From Pseudoruminococcus_B sp937901805 (lineage in GTDB: Bacteria > Bacillota > Clostridia > Oscillospirales > Ruminococcaceae), in the NCBI GenBank assembly GCA_963560245.1, contig CAUWNS010000006.1:27780-91779 (forward strand): a stretch of 64,000 nt of DNA, read 5' to 3'. Positions 60,185 through 64,000 of this stretch are shown in pieces (position 1 is the first letter of the stretch; every line of letters starts with the position of its first letter). A program made the translations under genes and the position numbers. The notes beneath the pieces were generated by a model that searched no databases, was not told where the DNA came from, and worked only from the letters and a program-made list of their open reading frames with translations.

Positions 60185-61522
60185 TTATTTTTTTGAATCA
60201 ACAAACATAAAGCTATATAATGCTGTCTCTTTAAAAGAACAATACAGACCCTTTAACAATCGCCATAAGAGAAAAACTGCAACTGCAGCCATAATATACC
60301 GCAAAAATAGTAAAGTCTGCGCATATCTAGAAAAAGAAAATGTCATGGAATATAGTAAAATATTTACAGCATAGGTACCGCCGAGAAACAGGACAAAACG
60401 TCTCATCTTTCTTATAATTAGTGATAAAAACACCGAAATTATACAAAGAGTAAAATCTATATGTCGATACACCAGAATGGATTCCGCTGGAAAGTCAAAC
60501 ACTTCTTTCCAATAGAAAGTAGAATACACCATACTTTTAGGTTTTACAACGAAAAATGAACTTAGGAAAGACTCGGGGTTCTTTTCCCACCATTCTCTTA
60601 AGCGATATTGTGCTTTTACTCCATCTTTTTGCAGGGATAAATACTTTTTAATATGCGGCTCCTGGTCTTTCCCATTTTTATAATACCATGCGTATTTTTC
60701 TTTCATGATCTCATCTACATTTTTCTGATAATCCAATTCTGCATCGGATGGATACCCCCATCCTTGATAAGTACCCAGCAAAACTGGATTTCCAGCTCCA
60801 TAAGTTAATGGGATAAAATCATGAAATACACAATAGTTTCGGATACTCCAGGGAATTACAAAGCATAAAACTACTGCTCCTAATATCAGGCCCTGCTTAA
60901 TCAGGAGTTTCCAATTATACTTCATCAACAATAAATAAACAGCCGCAAACAGGGGGTAAATTCCAATATTCGCTTTTAACATTAACCCGAAAAAATAAAA
61001 AATTAAACAGATCCAAAAATATTTTTTTCGATGTGTTTTTGCCATTTGAACAGTTGAATATATCATAAGGACAAAGCAAAGTTGGAATGGGGTTTCTGTC
61101 AGCACAGTTTGATCCATCCATGCAAAGTCCGGCGTGACGAAAAAAAAGACGGCAATATTTGCAGCCCACTTTGGAAGATGAATACACGCCGTTTTATACA
61201 CGAACAGAATAGCTGCCAGCCCCATAAACATCCAAGTGATTTTAAGAGAAAGATACAGATAAAATCCCGTTCCAAAAATAGCGGAAAACAACCCAATCAA
61301 TACCGGCATTCCAGGCATAATTTGTGCGCTACGCACTCCATGCATTATAATCTCTCCGGTCTGCCAAAAATGAATCCCACTGTTGATATACCCTATATCA
61401 TCACTATTCAAATTATACTCCGGACCTAGTTGTATTAATAAAATAATTCTCTGTAAAAAAAAGACAAACAAAAAAACACTTGCAACCTTATTCTTCTTAA
61501 CCCAATTATAAATCGATGCCAT
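60185..61522 (-). CDS. GT-C membrane glycosyltransferase (ArnT/PMT-like)
   Basis: This 445-residue protein has about ten membrane helices. The first external loop contains NLNSDDIGYINSGIHFWQTG, whose Asp pair matches the catalytic acid of GT-C enzymes that take sugars from polyprenyl phosphate. A large external loop (about 240-330: GYPSDAELDYQKNVDEIM) follows. It probably transfers a sugar from an undecaprenyl-phosphate donor onto an exported polymer or protein. Its ATG overlaps the SMR gene stop. It is the last gene of the GT2-DUF2304-SMR-GT-C unit. The sequence is AT-rich compared with the upstream region. Confidence 0.8.
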   Translation of the reverse strand: MASIYNWVKKNKVASVFLFVFFLQRIILLIQLGPEYNLNSDDIGYINSGIHFWQTGEIIMHGVRSAQIMPGMPVLIGLFSAIFGTGFYLYLSLKITWMFMGLAAILFVYKTACIHLPKWAANIAVFFFVTPDFAWMDQTVLTETPFQLCFVLMIYSTVQMAKTHRKKYFWICLIFYFFGLMLKANIGIYPLFAAVYLLLMKYNWKLLIKQGLILGAVVLCFVIPWSIRNYCVFHDFIPLTYGAGNPVLLGTYQGWGYPSDAELDYQKNVDEIMKEKYAWYYKNGKDQEPHIKKYLSLQKDGVKAQYRLREWWEKNPESFLSSFFVVKPKSMVYSTFYWKEVFDFPAESILVYRHIDFTLCIISVFLSLIIRKMRRFVLFLGGTYAVNILLYSMTFSFSRYAQTLLFLRYIMAAVAVFLLWRLLKGLYCSFKETALYSFMFVDSKK

Positions 61523-61878
61523 CATCTTTCCCCTATGCTAATTAAAAAAAGGCCTGCAACAATTACAATCAAACCGATGATCTTGACAGGAGTAACCTGC
61601 TCTCCCAAGAAACGGCTGGATCCTAAAAAAACCAGGATATTGACAATCCCTACAGACAGAGGCATTGCAAAGGTAAGCTGGGTTTTGCTTACAATAAACA
61701 GCCAAAGCAGAAAACTGCACAGATAGCATACAACGCCAATCATCAATTTCCAGGATAGGCTAAGAGAAAAGCCAGTATGCTGGAACTGAATGGATGCATC
61801 CTGTCCTCCAAGTTTAAATAAAACAAGCCCTCCCGCAGATAACAGTGCATACACCGCAAACAGGATTATAAGGGACAC
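61522..61878 (-). CDS. SMR/EamA-like small membrane transporter (putative Und-P-sugar flippase)
   Basis: This 118-residue protein has four membrane helices (LIILFAVYALLSAGGLVLFK, WKLMIGVVCYLCSFLLWLFI, FAMPLSVGIVNILVFLGSSR, PVKIIGLIVIVAGLFLISIG), the layout of SMR proteins such as EmrE and of the ArnE/ArnF flippase subunits. The second Glu-type charged site seen in drug exporters is not clear, which fits a lipid-sugar flippase more. The start is GTG 61878, with AAGGAG upstream; this falls one base after the DUF2304 stop (TAG G GTG). The coupling supports one function with its neighbours. Confidence 0.72.
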   Translation of the reverse strand: MSLIILFAVYALLSAGGLVLFKLGGQDASIQFQHTGFSLSLSWKLMIGVVCYLCSFLLWLFIVSKTQLTFAMPLSVGIVNILVFLGSSRFLGEQVTPVKIIGLIVIVAGLFLISIGER

Positions 61879-61879
61879 C

Positions 61880-62254
61880 CTACTCATCTCCTTCTGTCTC
61901 ATCCGCCTGATCTTCACACCCTCTCCATTCATTATGGTCAATGGACAATAACTGAATCAGCCTTTTGATCCTTGCATCCTGCTTTGAAACAATCACTGAC
62001 AAAGAAAAACAAATCCCCAGCAAAGCAATAATTGCTAAAAAGAAGATCAGATTGGATGGAGTTTCAATTCCAACAAGGGCTGTAACCATAAAAACAATTT
62101 TCGGAAAACAAGCTGTAATAATAAAGCCAAAAGAAATTACTAACCATATCAAAGAATACTTTAACTGCAAAACACCTTTATTCACTGCGTGTACAACAAT
62201 GACAATGGATATTACCGCCAAAACGAGCAACTCAATCCGTAATACCTCACTCAT
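61880..62254 (-). CDS. DUF2304 membrane protein
   Basis: This 124-residue protein has three helices (IELLVLAVISIVIVVHAVNK, LIWLVISFGFIITACFPKIV, FFLAIIALLGICFSLSVIVS), then a coiled, acidic tail (QDARIKRLIQLLSI). VLQLKYSLIWL before helix 2 is the family mark. DUF2304 genes are nearly always beside polyprenyl-phosphate glycosyltransferases, and the protein is thought to be their membrane partner. It overlaps the GT2 gene by four bases (ATGA). Confidence 0.85.
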   Translation of the reverse strand: MSEVLRIELLVLAVISIVIVVHAVNKGVLQLKYSLIWLVISFGFIITACFPKIVFMVTALVGIETPSNLIFFLAIIALLGICFSLSVIVSKQDARIKRLIQLLSIDHNEWRGCEDQADETEGDE

Positions 62255-62970
62255 TTTTTCCGCCCCTTTTGTAAACTGGTACAGATAACCGCAACGCTGA
62301 CCTTTATCATATAATAAAGGGATTTCCAGGAACGAATGGAGGAAACGCCTCCTCTGCGTTCAAACATATTGACTGGTACCTCTTGTATCAGATACCCCAT
62401 TTTTGATATTTGCACAATGGATTCCGGTTCTGGATAATCAGCCGGATAGTAATCTGCCAAATCAGCAATTACCTCTGCGTTGGCAGCCCGGAAACCCGAA
62501 GTCGGATCCGTTACTTTTGCTCTGGAAAATAGCCGAATCAGGATGGAAAGGTATTTGATTCCAATCCTTCTCAATTTCGTTGATTGGAACGCACTGGAAG
62601 AGGGAGCAAGAAAACGGGAACCAATACAAAAATCGCAGGTCTTCGATAGAATCGGTTTCAAAAGTTGAGGCAGGCTTTCCAAATCGTGCTGACCATCCCC
62701 GTCAAATTGGATTGCCACGTCATAGTGACGGCGTTTTGCATACAAATACCCTGTCTGTACGGCCCCGCCAATTCCAAGGTTTTGCAGCAGGCTGATACAG
62801 TGGATCCCATGTTCCCTACACACTTGTTCTGTTAAATCTCCGGAGCCGTCATTGATTACAACATAATCCAATTGATAAGGGCATTTCACCCGATAATCCC
62901 GCACCTTTTGAATCACACGCAGGATATTCTGTTCTTCATTATAGGCAGGAATGATCAGCAAAACTCTCAT
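62251..62970 (-). CDS. GT2 polyprenyl-phosphate sugar synthase (DPM1/GtrB-like)
   Basis: This 239-residue GT-A glycosyltransferase starts MRVLLIIPAYNEEQNILRVI, then DYVVINDGSGDLTEQVCREH, LLQNLGIGGAVQTGYLYAKR, FDGDGQHDLESLPQLLKPIL (the DxD site) and DPTSGFRAANAEVIADL. It probably loads a sugar from a nucleotide donor onto undecaprenyl phosphate at the inner membrane face. ATG 62970 is chosen because GGAGGAG lies 9 bases before it; an ATG 120 bases upstream runs through a palindrome region and is unlikely. First gene of the cassette. Confidence 0.88.
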   Translation of the reverse strand: MRVLLIIPAYNEEQNILRVIQKVRDYRVKCPYQLDYVVINDGSGDLTEQVCREHGIHCISLLQNLGIGGAVQTGYLYAKRRHYDVAIQFDGDGQHDLESLPQLLKPILSKTCDFCIGSRFLAPSSSAFQSTKLRRIGIKYLSILIRLFSRAKVTDPTSGFRAANAEVIADLADYYPADYPEPESIVQISKMGYLIQEVPVNMFERRGGVSSIRSWKSLYYMIKVSVAVICTSLQKGRKK

Positions 62971-62999
62971 AAATAGAATCTCCTCCTGATAGGACGTAT

Positions 63000-63043
63000 T
63001 ATTGTCTGTCGTCGACAGACAATACAAAAGGGCGCCCTTTTGT
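63000..63043. repeat. Two adjacent perfect palindromes in front of the sugar cassette
   Basis: 63000-63024: TATTGTCTGTCG and its complement around one base. 63024-63043: ACAAAAGGGC and GCCCTTTTGT with no gap. They sit 30-75 bases before the GT2 start. They could be operators or two hairpins in the mRNA leader. Confidence 0.85.
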
Positions 63044-63091
63044 CGGCCCAAATCTTTACTTACTATATCATATTCTACAAAATGTGACAAG

Positions 63092-63130
63092 AGCCTAAAC
63101 TGCCTGACTATAAATCAGGCAGTTTAGGCT
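63092..63130 (-). terminator. Strong hairpin after the oxaloacetate decarboxylase gene
   Basis: AGCCTAAACTGCCTG pairs with CAGGCAGTTTAGGCT around ACTATAAAT-like bases, 8 bases after the stop at 63138. It has only a weak T tract on the minus strand, so termination is likely but not certain. Confidence 0.65.
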
Positions 63131-63137
63131 TGCTGTT

Positions 63138-64000
63138 TTAGACGGGATGAACCTTGTTTTCCATATCTACATGGTCTGCGTCAATACCGTATTTCTTTGC
63201 TTTTCTCTTTTCAAAGAATTTCACGGCTACCTGACCGAACTGGGCATAGCTGAGGACATCCTCTTCCTGCTCGGTCCACTCTGCGCATTCTGCACGCAGT
63301 TTATCGAGCTCCGGTTCCAAAAGATCTGCCGGACGGCACTCGATTGGTTCTTCGTCTCCGATAATCTTTTTACGGAATTCCGGATCAATGGGGACAGGAG
63401 TACGTCCATACTCGCCTTTTACAATTCCCTTGAATTCCTTGGTAACCATCTTATACCGCTCGCCCATAATGACGTTGAAGACAGCCTGGGTTCCGACAAT
63501 CTGAGAGGACGGAGTAACCAGCGGCGGGAAGCCCGCATCTTCACGCACTCTCGGGACTTCGCGGAGAACTTCTTCCAGCTGGTCCTCTTTTCCAGCTTGT
63601 TTAAGCTGGGAAACCAGATTGGAGAGCATTCCGCCCGGCACCTGATAAAGCAAGGTATTCGCATCGACGCCAAGCAGTTTCGGAACCAAAAGGCCGCTTT
63701 CCAGGTATTTGTCCCTGAGTTTTGCAGCGTGTTCTCTGACAACATTGAGTTTTGACTGATCAAGGCCCGTATCATACTCTGTACCGGCCAGGGCGGCAAC
63801 CATGGACTCTGTTGCCGGATGGGAAGTACCCAGAGCCAGCGGGGACATTGCCGTATCAATGATGTCAACGCCCGCTTCAATTGCCTTGAGTTGTGCCATA
63901 GAAGCAAGGCCGGAGGTATAGTGAGAATGCAGCTGGATAGGAACTTTGATTTCCTCTTTCAGCGCTTTGACAAGGTCATATGCGGTATATGGAGTAAGCA
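63138..64000 (-). CDS. oadA: Oxaloacetate decarboxylase alpha/pyruvate carboxylase carboxyltransferase subunit (runs off the right edge)
   Basis: The last 287 codons are visible; the start lies beyond base 64000. IQLHSHYTSGLASMAQLKAI carries the metal histidines, and GVDIIDTAMSPLALGTSHPA the next strand. VPGGMLSNLVSQLKQAG, VTPSSQIVGTQAVFNVIMG and GEYGRTPVPIDPEF form the end of the carboxyltransferase barrel and the PYC_OADA domain. There is no biotin domain (no AMKM) at the C-terminus, so the biotin carrier must be a separate protein. It takes part in sodium-pumping oxaloacetate decarboxylation or in a two-subunit pyruvate carboxylase; which cannot be told here. Confidence 0.9.
   Translation of the reverse strand, partial: LTPYTAYDLVKALKEEIKVPIQLHSHYTSGLASMAQLKAIEAGVDIIDTAMSPLALGTSHPATESMVAALAGTEYDTGLDQSKLNVVREHAAKLRDKYLESGLLVPKLLGVDANTLLYQVPGGMLSNLVSQLKQAGKEDQLEEVLREVPRVREDAGFPPLVTPSSQIVGTQAVFNVIMGERYKMVTKEFKGIVKGEYGRTPVPIDPEFRKKIIGDEEPIECRPADLLEPELDKLRAECAEWTEQEEDVLSYAQFGQVAVKFFEKRKAKKYGIDADHVDMENKVHPV

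Noticed and set aside
63000..63043. Palindromes as ends of an insertion sequence
   Set aside because: No transposase, no second copy and no target duplication are seen.
1..64000. CRISPR arrays, prophage, integrase, toxin-antitoxin or restriction genes
   Set aside because: I looked for spaced direct repeats and for the typical motifs on both strands and found none.

Overview
The window (about 50% G+C, genes on both strands) most resembles a spore-forming anaerobic Firmicute of class Clostridia, probably near the Oscillospirales/Ruminococcaceae. I infer this from gene content (BofA, SpoVG, a SigH-like sigma factor, RNase J, GdpP, RqcH, TrmK, a NifS/NifU pair feeding MnmA) and from Firmicutes gene orders (gdpP-rplI-dnaB, yaaL-bofA, secG-rnr, DUF1934-argS). 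No phage, plasmid, transposase or CRISPR array is visible, and I found no tRNA or rRNA gene. RNase P RNA is present.

Layout. 0-4.8 kb: RNase J, c-di-AMP phosphodiesterase GdpP, ribosomal protein bL9 and the start of the DnaB helicase, all on the minus strand. 4.8-5.8 kb: no recognisable gene. 5.8-11 kb: ZIP transporter, RNase HI, the nifS-nifU-mnmA sulfur-transfer operon and a YitT protein. 11.4-18.3 kb: rqcH, nif3 and trmK in a tight minus-strand run, a broken GNAT gene, murC, spoVG and ilvE. 18.3-21.6 kb: an AT-rich stretch with a twice-broken gene, a CDF cation exporter and rnpB. 21.6-30.7 kb: housekeeping genes including bofA, rnr, secG, a SigH-like sigma factor, an Mrp ATPase and a MATE exporter. 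30.8-46.2 kb: dinB with an SOS box, a probable pseudo-metallophosphoesterase, metY, a D,D-carboxypeptidase, a glycolipid-type GT4/PlsC pair, flavodoxin, DegV, pgsA, a homocysteine methyltransferase, argS, murI and ddl.

46.4-54.5 kb is the accessory and decaying part. A secreted C39-like protein is cut by one in-frame TGA, a membrane protein has no normal start codon, and a lipoprotein is cut by one in-frame TAA behind a GAAAT repeat. Then come an iadA/creatininase operon and an ECF sigma factor with a one-base frameshift, coupled to an uncharacterised repeat-containing protein. 54.6-59 kb is a four-gene operon: two CydDC-like half-transporters plus two small conserved proteins. Its leader holds a promoter, a long palindrome and an intrinsic terminator. 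60-63 kb is a lipid-linked sugar cassette (GT2, DUF2304, SMR-like flippase, GT-C) preceded by two perfect palindromes. The window ends in an oxaloacetate decarboxylase/pyruvate carboxylase subunit.

Several functions connect. GdpP, MurC, MurI, Ddl and the D,D-carboxypeptidase serve cell-wall synthesis and c-di-AMP control. PlsC, GT4, PgsA and DegV serve membrane lipids. RNase J, RNase R, RNase P RNA and RqcH serve RNA turnover and ribosome quality control. Five genes appear broken, which means either ongoing reduction of accessory functions or uncorrected sequencing or assembly errors; I cannot separate these from one sequence.
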